Below, piece after piece: positions 23,534 through 35,625 of a DNA stretch of 64,000 nt. The DNA is taken from NCBI GenBank assembly GCA_024516155.1, contig JAJJXM010000001.1, positions 1,054,001 to 1,118,000 of the forward strand, in the 5' to 3' direction. The notes under the pieces are model-generated. The model saw only the letters and a list, made by a program, of their open reading frames with translations, was not told the DNA's origin and searched no databases. The stretch is from Pyronema omphalodes. Taxonomy: Eukaryota > Ascomycota > Pezizomycetes > Pezizales > Pyronemataceae. How positions within the stretch are numbered: the first letter of the stretch is position 1; every line of letters begins with the position of its first letter. Position numbers and translations under genes: made by a program.

Positions 23534-24998
23534 CTACAAACCAAAAACCTTCGCAGCAACCTTATCCCAATTCTCATCCCACCTACTTTCCATTTCCTTC
23601 ATAGCACCAGCTTTCAATTTTTCCAATTCCTTCCACCTAGGATCAAATAGTTTTACCAAAGCTGCTGATAATTCCTCCGGCTTGGTGAAAGTGGTACCAT
23701 TAACTCCTTCTTTTACTAATTCCCCAATCGCCTGGAATTTAAGTGCGACTACTGGTACTCCAACTCCGAATAAATCTACCACTTTCATGGGAAGATCCAG
23801 TCCAGATGTGCTGGTGTGTAGACTTACTCCAACATCTGCACATGCAATCATCTTGGGATAATCCACTGCTTCTAGCCAAACAGTTTTGATGGTGACGGCT
23901 TGGAATTCCATATCTTGGATGCGTTGAAGGTACATTTCCTTCTGGGGACCTTTCCCGGTGATTACGACTAATACATCTGGAACGGAGGAAGGGCGGAGGA
24001 AGTTTTCTGCGGATGCGCGACGGTCGTATTCTAAGAGGGCGTCAAGGAAGATGCCGAAATCTTCATCGGCGCTCCAGGAGGTAGAGGAGACTATGAGCTT
24101 CATTTTGCCGGAGATTAATTTCTCGGCCATGGGAGCGGTATCCGGGTGGGAGCGAAGGAATTCGGCACGGGCATCGGAGGAAAGAGGCTGGAAGTGTGAA
24201 GGTGGGCGGTCGTAGAGAATGTGGATCGGGGAACCGATGCGCCAGGAATCGCGGAGGTAGGTTTGCATTGAGGAGGTCACGGTGAAATTGGCGTGTGCGA
24301 AGCGGCAGAAAATCATTTCGTAGCTATGGCATAAGGTCAGTAGGTAATGGGGAATAGGGCCGCGCTACGTACAGCTTTGCAGCGTAGACAATTGGGTGCT
24401 CCTTAAGCTTTGTCTTGAGCATGCTGTAGCCAAAGTTATGCCAATCAATTACAACTTTCTGTCCACGAAGCATTGAGGCGATCATGGCAACCATTAAGGT
24501 TGGGATCGCAGGTGGGTTCTGGAGGAGAAGGTAGTTTGTTGTAGGAGGAATTTCGTAGAGGAGCATGTTCAATAGCTGGAACAATTGGTAGACCGCTTTG
24601 AAAGGTGCAAAGAATAGGAATTTAATCGCAGTTGATGTGTCGAGGTATTTCGGAGGTGCCTTGAGGCCCCGGATTTTGATCGACGGGTTCTCGAGAAGCT
24701 CGGGACGCGCAGGTGTCTCTGCTCAATTGTCAGATATGTAAAGCTTCCGGAAGGTGAATTTAGTACCATCATAACCGATAATCTCAACCAATCCACCTTT
24801 CCGAGCTATAGAGAGCGCATGGTATTGCATTCGAGGACTCCGGCCAATATCACCAAGCACCAGAATCGCAACACGGCTCTTGCCGTCCTTTGGCGGGGTA
24901 TACCGTATCGGTAAACATAGTATGAGGAGGGCGGAAAATGAGAGAGAGAGAATGAGAAGATGTGTCGTCCACGGTTCTATCACGGCGATGATATCCAT
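23534..24998 (-). CDS. ALG1: Chitobiosyldiphosphodolichol beta-mannosyltransferase Alg1
   Basis: Three exons on the minus strand: 24998-24767, 24718-24373, 24323-23534 (1368 nt, 455 aa, usual length for Alg1). The two introns are 48 and 49 nt. The start is the first in-frame ATG; it opens with an N-terminal hydrophobic anchor (HLLILSLSFSALLILCLP). Family blocks are VAILVLGDIGRSPRMQYHAL, GYDETPARPELL, LLLQNPPAIPTL, IDWHNFGYSML, the YEMIFCRFAHANFTVT block, and the C-terminal GT33 donor site SLHTSTSGLDLPMKVVDLFG with VPVVAL. Alg1 adds the first mannose from GDP-Man to GlcNAc2-PP-dolichol on the cytosolic face of the ER, an essential step of N-glycan assembly. It is divergently arranged with the zinc transporter gene, with 725 bp between start codons. 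Confidence 0.94.
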
Positions 24999-25232
24999 CT
25001 TCTCCTCGTTGGACAGGAGTTCAGGGAGCTTCAGCTGCAACGTGGATTTAGACTTTACCAACCGCCTCGGACCCCTAACCCACAGGGACTCGCACCGCCA
25101 CAGCTCGGTAAGTGCCGAGAAGATCAGCCACAGCTAAGCTTCGCGTCGACCCGCAAGGTGAGGGAGCACAGGAAAGCGGAGTTGTGATGGAGAGATGGAG
25201 ATGCAATTTTGCAGTTGGAAGACGCGTGGTTG

Positions 25233-25263
<31 letters not shown>

Positions 25264-25723
25264 CGTGAAATATATATCTTAATCTGGAATATTTCAAAAT
25301 AGATTTCAACGGCTGGAATTAAGTTAAAGAGCACGAGACACAAACCTTGTTTCGGGATTTCTTGTCCATTCATAATGACCCGTGTTCCTGGCGATCTGGT
25401 ACAAACGAAGGGCAGCTATCGGTCATACCGCTCCTCTGCAAACAATCGATAATTCCAGTCCAGACCGCCAGTTTGACCCAGCGTGCAGTAGAGAAGAGTA
25501 CTTTGCATACCGTCATTTTTCCAGACGCCGCAGCTTCTCATCGCATCTCATCACTTCTGTTTCGCTGATATCATCGTCTGACAAAAAGGAACTCCAATCG
25601 ATCTACTCCGAGCTCCTTCTGGTTGCTATACGAAACCAATCCCTACACCTACCTCATGCAGCACAAGTAACAATTCCCCCCAAATTCCCCCACAAGGTTC
25701 CCCTGAACGGCAATCCATTCGAT
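24999..25723. promoter_or_regulatory. Shared upstream region of ALG1 and the MSC2-type gene
   Basis: The 725 bp between the two divergent ATGs must contain both promoters. It includes an A/T homopolymer block at 25232-25263. The part from 25379 to 25723 is an open frame continuous with the zinc transporter and has no ATG, so it may be leader or part of an unrecognised upstream exon. Confidence 0.5.
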
Positions 25724-28367
25724 ATGTACAAGTTTCCGGAGAGCCACGATCACGACCACGATCATAGTCACGACCACAGTCACGGCAATGACCACGCTCA
25801 TGAGCACAATCACGATCATAGTCACCACCATGACACCGGCGCTGTGAATGGACACACTCACGAGCATAGCAATGGAACCAGCCATAGTCATGACCATAGT
25901 CATGATCATGGCCACGACCACGAGCATGGCCATTCGCATGACAGCGCTGACCGAGTCCGCTCCGACTCTGTATCGTCGCAACCACCCATCTTCCCGCCAA
26001 ACTACTCTCTTAACGGGACACCTAGAACGCGCACGCATAGATATACTCCATCGACTGGCCGACTATCTATCGGGAACGGTTATGCGCTTCCAGGGCCTCG
26101 AGGCTCCATAATTTCAGAGCACCGAGGTTCCATAGCTGAAGGGGCAATCCCAGTGTTAGCATACGCAGCCGCACAAGCACCCACAGCTTCTTTACAACCT
26201 AAGAAGAGAAAGAAGCAGGATGACTTCATGCTAGATGATCACTCGTATGGTTATTCTTATCTTTTTGTTGCAGTAACGCGCGCCTGACCGAAACTGTACC
26301 TAGGGACCCGATAGCACTGACCCTCTCGTCCTTGACGACACCGCTTCTCATCACCACTACACTTCTACTAGCTTCAATCACGGGCTCAAAACCTATTAAC
26401 CCGCTAGTAGCTCCTACCGATGATGCTCCGCAAACACCTGTACATCCGACTGCCGTTGGTTTTATGAACCATGTTTGCACCGCCGCTGCGATTACGTCCG
26501 GGACATTGTTTCTAGGTTATGCAGTAGGATTTGGGAAGCAGCTCTTGGGAATTCAAGATGAAAGTGGTGGCTACACTCGGCGCAAACCTCTTCCCGTCAC
26601 CGCGGGAGCTGTTATGGGTCGAATGATTGGTGTTTGGGCATGTTACTATGCAGCATTGGAGCTCGGGGGAGTACGAGCATCTTTATTAGTGCTTGCCTGT
26701 CTTGCTTCGGGATTAGACGGTGCTGGTATTTATGGATTGGGACAACGGAAGGCATTGGTTGTTTCTATTCTCTCTGCTGCAGGTTGGGATATCTGGCGAA
26801 CTATGAATTCTGAAGCAGGAAGTTTGGAAATTATTCTGGCTAATATTGCACTGGTTGGAGGAATGATGAGTCTGCAAAGCCCTTGGGCTTGTAGCATAAA
26901 GAATACTCAGTACACCAACGGAGTTTCTCTTGCTGCTGCCGTGGTTTCTGGAATCGTAGCTTTGGCTGGATATGCCTTTGGCTTCACAACCCTAAGCTAC
27001 CAGGGATTAACCATCATGGCCTGTATTGTTGGAGCCGCCGGTATGGTTCTCGATGAATCTGAGAAAGCAGACACAGCCTATGGGGCAGGTGTTTTCGCTG
27101 CTATTACTGGAGCATGGGTGTTTGGCTTAATGCAATCCGGAGAAATCGTCAACGAGTCCGGTCTCGGGGCCTTAGCAATGTCTGGTTTGTTACCCCCTCT
27201 ATTTTACTTATCTATTTCCCCAGGCTAACAAACCTCTCAGCCGTATCCTACGACAAATATCAATCCTCCCGCTCCAACACCCACAATCACTCGCATTCAC
27301 ATGGCCATGACCACTCTCATGACCATGACCACCACGGCCACGACCACTCCCACGACGCCCACAAACCCGTCGCCCCTCCAAGCGCCGCCACAAAATTCCT
27401 TATCCAGCGCTTCTCCGCCTTCCCATTAATCCATGGAATCCTCCTCGAAAAAGATTCCCGTCGTATCGCCTATTTCATGGTCCTAAACTTCGCCTTCATG
27501 ATTGTCCAAACCGCTTACGGTTTCCTGACTGGCTCCTTAGGCCTTATCTCTGACTCTGTACATATGTTCTTTGACTGCCTAGCACTCGGTGTTGGAGTCT
27601 GCGCTGCCGTGATGTCCAAATGGCCCGCATCAACCCGCTACCCTTACGGTCTCGGAAAAATGGACACTCTAGCCGGATTCGCCAATGGAATTTTCCTCAT
27701 GCTAATCTCCGTTGAGATTGTTTTCGAAGCCCTAGAACGTCTAAAAAATCCCACCGACATGTCACGATTAGGAGAATTGTTTGTCGTCTCCACCGCTGGA
27801 TTAGCTGTTAACATGGTTGGAATATTCGCCTTTGATCACGCCCATGTTCATGGGGGTCATTCGCATGGTCATAGTCACGGAGGAGCAGGAGGAGGGGACC
27901 ATGGAGGTGATAATATGCATGGAATTTTCCTGCATATATTAGCGGATGCTTTAGGTTCGGTTTCGGTGGTTATTTCAACAATGTTGATTCATTATACCGG
28001 ATGGACGGGTTTCGATCCCCTGGCTTCTATGTTGATTGCCATTTTGATTTTTGCTTCAAGTATCCCCTTGGTCGTATCTGCGGCAAAGAATTTGTTGTTG
28101 ACTGTGGATGCCGGTACGGAATATACTCTTAGGGAAACTATTAGTGGTATTTCAGTCCTACCGGGAGTTTCAGGGTATCAGGCTACACGATTTTGGGAGA
28201 GTGAAAGAGGTGCACTGAGGGGAGTGGTACATATCCAGGGGGAGGGGGATACGGAGATTGTACGCAGAAGGGTCGAGGAATGGTTGAAGCAAAATGTAGA
28301 GGGGGTGGATGTTACCGTGGTTGTAGAAAGAGAAGGCGAGGGGTGTTGGTGTAAGAAGAAGGAATGA
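25724..28367 (+). CDS. MSC2: Msc2-type CDF zinc transporter
   Basis: Exons 25724-26244, 26304-27184, 27241-28367 (2529 nt, 842 aa). The introns are 59 and 56 nt with good branch sites (CTGAC, GCTAAC). The N terminus (about residues 8-72) is packed with His-Asp, His-Ser and His-Glu dipeptides. An N-terminal multi-pass membrane half (about 185-465) follows, typical of Msc2/ZnT5. A second His-rich stretch lies at about 480-510. The cation diffusion facilitator domain then carries the HxxxD zinc site SDSVHMFFD (about 572) in TM II, a His/Gly-rich loop (GGHSHGHSHGG), the second site HILADALGSVSV (about 697) in TM V, and a cytosolic C-terminal domain. Msc2 moves zinc into the ER or early secretory compartments, usually as a heterodimer with a Zrg17-type partner, which is not in this window. 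Family confident; the start could lie further upstream. Confidence 0.92.
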
Positions 28368-30166
28368 ACACGGAAAAGGAAATATGGAAAACTGTAACAA
28401 AAACTTCATTAATGGGTGGTAGGCATTTATGGTTGTGTTTTTATGCTTGTTTTTAATCTTTTTTTACAGGTAATGTTTTGGGGAGAAATGAGAAATTATG
28501 TGGAAAATGAGGGATACCTAGGAAGGGGGAAAGGAGAGAATGTATTATGAGATGATGGAATGCTTGTAAAACTGAAATATTGTAAGGGGACGTAGATGAA
28601 ACTTAACATAGCCTAGTACATAGACTAGATTTGATCTTATGCATTCCGTTAAAGACACAAGAAAATTGTAGGCTAGCTATTCTGAAATAAATATCGAACT
28701 AATAAATCACAATCTATCATCTCATATATGAACCCGGGATGTGTTTCCAATCAACTCCGGTATTACAAATTTACAATACCAGATCTTCTGTACTAATCCA
28801 AAAAGTATATACCATTAAAGAAATCCATAGCTGCTAGTAAATTATCTCTCATACCCATCTTAATTCAGTAGACTGTAAATTTTATTCTTAATATCCCCAA
28901 TCCCCAGCCCCCAATTCTTATGTCTCCCCAGCAAATAAACCTACACAAATCCGGATTACATCCAGTTTCAAAGCTGTATGCAGCGCTGTAAGTAATGATA
29001 TATTACTCATCTCCAAATTCCAATAGAAACATCAACACTCCATCACCCCATATCATCCCTTATTGTCACATACCCCTCCAAAATTCAAACCCTTCCCTTC
29101 CAATTAACCTAATTTGCTTAATCAAATGATTCAATTATCAATCCAAGAAAAACTTAAAACCAAAACAAAATCAAACAAGCCAGCCAGCCCAAATTATCAA
29201 ATTATCAAATCATCAAATCATCAAATCATCAAACCCTCATCAGGACCCTCTTTAATAAATACAAAAGCCCGAGATCTCAGAAGGCCTAATTCCATACCCC
29301 ATAGCTTCTCAATAGCTATAGCTTCCAGAGCAGCAATTGTAGCTCCGGGCACTATTTTGTTATTTTATGTTGTATTTGATCAAGTGCTGGTTCTATTCCA
29401 AACTGTTCTGTTAGAGATGCTTTTTTCAATAGATGGTAACCTAAAGTACTGAGTAGTTAGCTGTGTATATGTAAGAGATGGGTTATTGAGTTTAATTTTG
29501 ATTAAAACACGGTCTTGGGAAATATAATTGAAGTTATGGAAAATGAATACATAAATACTGGCGTATTTGGGGTGGTCAATGTCGTTTGGGGGAGGAAAGT
29601 TTGAGATTGGGAAGGGGGGTTAAAACTTGAGAGACGTTGAGTCTGGGCTCTGTTGATTAATCAGTACACCGACTGAGGGGCACGAGTAAAGAAGACTGGA
29701 GGGACGTCGACTCTGGAAACTTACGTTGAGACTAGATTTGGATTGGTTTTGTGTATCTAGTTGGAGTTGGCCTAGGTGAGCTTGAGGTGTGATTTGGTGA
29801 CATCAGTTTTAGACGCCGGTGAATTTATGGTGTTGATGGACGAGGCACCAGATTATGTGATGAAGCAATATAGATAAAAGAAAACAATGAGATTAGAGGG
29901 AAGATTTCTAACCGCCCGGCCAAAATTTGAAGCAATGGTCATAGCCAGTGATAATTGCAGATACGACTGTTCATGAATTATCACTGGGGTTATGATGAAC
30001 GTTAGCATCACAATCACGAGTGGCTTCGCTTAAGTGCGAATGGAAAATGGAGCATGAGCATAAATCTAAAAAATTATATGGTAGATCTTATTTGAGAATA
30101 TATGGAGATTTGTAGAGTAAAGCAGTGTATTTTTCCGATATGGCAAATTCCAGTCACGTCGCCACA
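28368..30166. other. Gene-free spacer
   Basis: Purine- and T-rich DNA. ATCAAATC tandem tracts lie at 29195-29240. No frame has coding character; the 112-codon frame at 29114 is low-complexity over that tract. Confidence 0.5.
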
Positions 30167-30632
30167 TTATTTTTCCATTGTATCATCCCATCTATAAACC
30201 GCTCCGTCATCTGAAACTTCCTCTATCTCAGATATCTTGCCTTCCTGCGAGTACTTACAGTCTTCAACTGTATCCTCCAGTTGGTGTGCGGTCTTCTGCT
30301 CAAACGCATCACGAATTCTCACACCATTTTTCAGCGCCGCCTCAAACCCACAGATGGCAATTCCCTCATCGCAACCCCTCGGACCCCGCCATACCTCCAT
30401 CATCTCATCTTCGCACAGCTTTATATCTATATTCTCAATCTCATCCAAAACCGCTATAGCTACATCTTCTAGAATTCCATCGCCTTTGTGCGTCAGTGGC
30501 TGCGGTTAGGACCGTTTACTAACCATTGGGCCAACAACACAAGATAGGGATCTGCATACCTTTAGCTACATACACCCAACTCGCGGCCCGAGGGCCTCTA
30601 ACGTGGTAGCCATTCGATCGCTTATAAACCAT
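30167..30632 (-). CDS. Possible small two-exon gene, unknown acidic protein
   Basis: The minus-strand frame ending at 30167 encodes a non-repetitive, acidic sequence of ordinary globular composition (for example MEVWRGPRGCDEGIAICGFE), unlike the shadow frames around it. Upstream, an ATG at 30632 starts MVYKRSNGYHVRGPRAASW. The two parts join in frame by an intron ending at 30484 (CAAAG) with either donor GTTAGT at 30523 (40 nt) or GTATGC at 30559 (76 nt); a CCTAAC branch site precedes the acceptor. The product would be about 128-140 aa. I recognise no family. It may be a real orphan gene, a decayed gene, or chance. Confidence 0.35.
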
Positions 30633-33600
30633 GCCTACTTACGGTTACACTTTCCGCGAACCGCTGGAGCCGAGAAAAAAGATTGGCTTCCGCGACGCCT
30701 ATCATCACAGGCCGACAAATGCACGGACCGATGAAACTACGTTTTTTTCAAGGCGACACGGTTACGAAGGCCTATCTATCTACAAAGATTTTCAATTTGT
30801 GGAGAATTACGTACATGTGGACCCTTGGTTTACAGTTTTTGGTGGAGAATTACGTACATGTGGACCCTAGATTTGCAGTTTATAGGATCGGGGAATTAAA
30901 ACATTGGACTCTTGATTTTCATGATTTTCATGATTTCCGTCGTATCGGACAAAAAATATCGGATATGCCCCATTCACAAGGAAATAAATGCCGATATCAA
31001 GTACTCTGAGTGGAGCACATTCGGGTCTATCTGGCGAATTTTCGGCTTCACAAGCTTCCGGTGTTTGAACCTCGCCAACTACGGAAACCTGCATTAGTAG
31101 GTACTCAAGGTACGTATGTAGTCTATGACCTCCCGCCTCCGCAGATGGAAAGCCCAACCTAACCGCAGGCCGCAGCCGCATAAGTTTCTACATATCCATC
31201 CGGCGAATGCAGTTTATCCGCGATATCCATACTGTCGGGACTGCACCTTTTAGAGCACTAGGCATTCCAGTGGCGCGGATAACGCGATCATCTCAGGCTT
31301 TTGCATTTGTCGCCGCGTTAAGGTTGAATACCATGTCGACTGAAATTGAGCGGACGCTTCGGAATAGAAACATCCCGAGGAACTCTATCAGGATTACGTT
31401 CCGATTCAAATCCGGCTGATGAGAACATATCCCGATATCAGCACCTCGAAACAGCCCAATGCAATCGCCATCCACGCAAATCTTACTTGAATAAATCAGC
31501 AGATCTGACTAGTCATCTTAATCTTGCTGATTTTAATATTTGAACGCACTTCGTTTACTCTGAAAAGATCAGGCATGCAGGCCAAAATGATATTTCCTGA
31601 GGCGGGATTGTTCTAGGATGATGGATTTAGGAAACATGGGGTTCTTAGCAATCGAGCTTTCGAAGTAAATTACATCTATTTCATGCAGATGTGTTTGTGA
31701 TGGTCATTGAAAGAATCCTTTCATCCTCTCAATTAATATATACCTCAAGATTTAGTGTTTAACGACGTCATATTACCAATATTAACGCCTCTATTTGCCC
31801 TGGATAACCTGTAGTGTTTGGTTTATAACCCTAAAATCCAGCAATAAAGCTTTACCCCAGCCCTTCTATACACTATCCCCCTTCTATTTTCATGGCTCCC
31901 TGTCCGGGACCCACCTGAACTCCACTCACATTTTCATGAAATTCCATCCACTCATTCGGCCTCCCGGGCTCTCTAGGCTCTGGAGTTCTCCGGAGTCAGG
32001 ATTACCTTCGCCCTTGCATTTTGCCAATCAGAAGCCCCTGGGCTTTTCGCTTCCAGATACGCACTACCAGCCTTATTTATGCACGGCCGCAAATTGAGGA
32101 TAATTCTATAGTACGGGAACTGTATGCATTTCATTCATGTAGTTCATTTGAAGTCTGCCATGGCCAGTCCGCATTTCTCCGTCTTGAGAGGCTAGAGTCA
32201 TTCCGGCGATGAGTCATGGGCCCTTTCTTTCTTGATTTGAACATGATTAACTTGAATATGATGAGTCTAACTGCTCGTACCGTTTAGCTTCACTCGTCTA
32301 TGTGCAGGTAAAGAATCCTTAGTAATACTTCTAAGTTCATGAATATTACGGAGGAATTACATAAAGTGAAGAATTGTAGGAAGTAATGTAATGCATGTAG
32401 GCAGAATTTTAACGATGTTTTTTGCCTTCATGAAATAAATGCCTAGATTTAAGACTCTGGATTTCAATTGACCCCTTTCTGAAATTCTTTAAACTTTTCT
32501 TCCCTTCCCAGAATCTAGCTATTTATCTTCCGGCCTTTTTTTTCACCACACCCACCCAACACTCTCAGTTCAGTAGGAACCCCCAAGAACTATTAGCTTC
32601 TATCCCACTAAACAAAGTGTAAATCCAACAACCTGCACTATAAAATTGCATTATTTAATAGACTTCTATAAGTTCTTACGTAACTACATCGTTCTAAATC
32701 TTCCTAACAACTAAAATGTCCATTTACCATCCCTAATTAATAATATCCATATCGAACCATCCACAATTCAAAGCCCGAGTACATAATCACCATTGAGCCA
32801 AAATAAGTCGTGGTAGCCACCAAGGCAAAAAAATAAAAACAAGTGTACATACAAGTGTATTAATGGCTCTAGTTTAGACAATTATGAAATTTAACATACG
32901 CATCGTTACCGCCGCCACCAGCGTGTAGCGATGTACTCATCTTGTCTGTGAAACCAAAGTGCAGAAGAGAAGGCAAAGACAAAAAAAAAACAAAAAAAAA
33001 AAAGCCGATCTATGGTCTTATGTGGTCTCATACTATGTATGTAGGTATGTGTGTATGTGTGTATATATATAATTATGTACTTATACATAATAGATGAAGT
33101 GACTATTTGAATTTAGCTGTGATGCATACATACGACGAGGCGATTTAATAAAAGGGCATCGTAAAATATGAATCGGAAGGTGACTAGCTAGCCATTCGTA
33201 GTTTAATAGCCGTGTTTGCACTTTAAGGGGCACGGAAACAAGGCGTTTGTCCGTAGCCTATAGGTTAGAGGGGATAAGCTGCTGCTGGTGCTGCTACTGC
33301 TGGCCTCGTTTCGGACGGATATGGTGATCGGGATGATGATGATAGATATACAAATGCCCGATGAGGATGAGATGATGGATGATAATACTGTAGCTAGGAG
33401 AATTGATAATAGCTAAAGGGAAAGATTAAACGATGGAAGTACATAGGGGTCAACTTTTATGGGATGATCTTCAGTACTATCATGTCATCTTGTATTAAGA
33501 AGTAGTGTAACTTTGTACTGCGTCAAAGAATATCAGAGTACAGGAAGTGCGCAGAGTTGATGCCTGATGTCTCATATTACAAACCTGTAAGCCTATGAAT

Positions 33601-35478
33601 TGACGTCTCCTAGGTACTCTCCGTAGCCGAACTATTCACCCATAAGTGCTCCCTATGAATACAGATTACCCAGAATTAGAGGCTTAGAACTCGGAACTTA
33701 TACGAGTCCGACGTTAACCACGGCTTACAGTAGTGCCCGTTGGCTAAGACCGTGTATTACTTCAATGTCTTATTGTCTCGATATTTGAAATGCACAATTG
33801 CAATGATTAGACACTTGCACTTGATTTATGTATTCTCTTCCCTTATTGTGAAAGGCCAGAGTCAAAAGATATCGGCAGAACCAAAATCCGGGGAGCGTGG
33901 GGAGCCCGGGGAATGATTCATCATTAAGGGATAGGAGTAACGAGTCAATGAAACACTGACGGAGATAGTAGATTTGAGATGGACGAGTTGAAACAAGTGA
34001 TCTGTAAATAAAAGAAGCTAAACGATTCATCTGAGATTCCTGTATGGCACCTATGATCCGGTGTAAGTAAACATAAATAGAAACCGAGCAACAGAAACCT
34101 TCTCGAAGACATACATCACCGCACGGACTCTAAGACGGAAATTAAACATCGACTAGGAGGATCGAATATCCGTGATAGGGCTGGTGGGGGTTTGTTAAGT
34201 GTATGATTTTTAGGGTGCGATTGGAAGGTCGTAAAATTTCCCCGAGTTGTGGGTATTGTGGAGATTTGTAGAATGGAGTGGCAAGGAGGATGTTTTGCAT
34301 GATCGGGTTTACCAATGGAGATCAATGAAAACAAATCATGCTAGAAGAAGTCAGACCAAGCACTCGAAATCGCTTTTTTCAATGATTACACGATCGCTTG
34401 TCTCCAATCGAAATGTTGTTTGAGGCTGGTGTTAGGCAGTGACCCCCAGTTTCAGCATCCAGGTACATAAGCATATCTAGTCACATACCCTGAGGTTTAC
34501 GGCCTCGAAGCAAGCTAAATGCTTTCTCTTCGACGTCACTGTCATGTCAGCCAGACATGTTCCTGTGATCACCCGGGATTTTATACCTGTGCTTCTATCG
34601 CCCAGGGGATATCCAATTGTCGCGCTCCTAAGAAAATCTTCAGAGGAATCTACAACATAGGGCGTCGCAAGGCTGTGTGAAATCGGGGATGAATTCCTCT
34701 TGGTCGTTCCCTTAGGGGCTCCTGATCAAGCTAATCCTACAACATGATCTAAAAAACGCCTTTTACGTAGCGATATACCGGAGACAGCTGCTTTAGACCA
34801 AAAGTGCATCAATCTTGGCTATGTAGAACGTGGGAATTGCGTACCGTTTTTCCATGCCGAATCGGCGGGAGTACGGCGTAGCATGTAGGTAGGCAGGGTC
34901 GAAATAATGGCGCAATTTGTTTGCACAGAGCTGCCAATTCGAAATACGCAGGTAAGGTAGTTAATTGGACCGTGCTGCGTATGTACAATCCTGAATGACC
35001 ACGAGGGATTCTATTTATGTTGTGAAAGCATATTTGCTTCTTCTTCTTTCCGCCCTAATGCATCGAATGCTGATACTGTCTCGGCCCCGGAGTCTCTCAT
35101 CTGAACCGGCATGTCGAGATGAGCTAGATATCATGGTCCTGACTGGTTGGGCCAGCTGCAAGGCCTTGATTCATTAACCTCACCATTTGCATCTGCATGA
35201 CCGCAGATGCTGTGCTTCTTCGTACATAATTATGTTTGAAACGTGATATTCCAAGTCTCGTGAAGACGATCCTTTGGGCTGAACTGTGGACAGAGGGAGG
35301 TGATGTTTCGGGTATTTTGCGGTGTGAGATAGGGATGATGAGCACGCATGGATTTCCCAGTTGAAGCTCAGCGTGGCCATTCGAACCATGGCATGCCGGG
35401 GGAGGGTAACAGGGGTTGTCAGTAGTTCGCCTACGAAAAAGAGATCTGGATTTGGAAATTGGTATCTGAACCTTCAGG
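30633..35478. other. Long gene-poor spacer
   Basis: No supportable gene. A 42-bp tandem duplication lies at about 30798-30880. Simple repeats include GTATGT-like repeats at 33040-33070 and GCTGCT-like at 33281-33300. The T/A-rich blocks suggest old, non-coding DNA, but I see no intact mobile element. Confidence 0.5.
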
Positions 35479-35625
35479 ATGGAAACACGGCTACGGGAGC
35501 ATTCTCTTCAGGGGAGCTAAATGGAATTACGGCTACGTGAGGATTCTTCTAGGGAAGCTAAATTGAAACACGGTTACGTGAGGATTCTTTTCAGGATAGT
35601 TAAATGGAAACACGGCTACATGAGC
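35479..35625. repeat. 42-bp minisatellite, about 3.5 copies
   Basis: Units begin at GGAAACACGGCTAC-like sequence at 35481, 35523, 35564 and 35606 (spacing 42, 41, 42). Each unit continues with a GAGGATTCTTCT-like middle and GGGAAGCTAAAT-like end. The copies differ by a few substitutions each. Confidence 0.85.

Noticed and set aside
25626..26038. Antisense frames opposite the His-rich N-terminus of the zinc transporter
   Set aside because: They are the reverse-strand reading of His/Asp codon repeats; composition is an artefact.
26245..26273. A 29-nt intron in the MSC2-type gene
   Set aside because: Too short; a later acceptor at 26303 gives 59 nt with a CTGAC branch site and keeps frame.
27185..27223. 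A 39-nt second intron in the MSC2-type gene
   Set aside because: It breaks frame; the acceptor at 27240 gives 56 nt with a GCTAAC branch site and restores frame.
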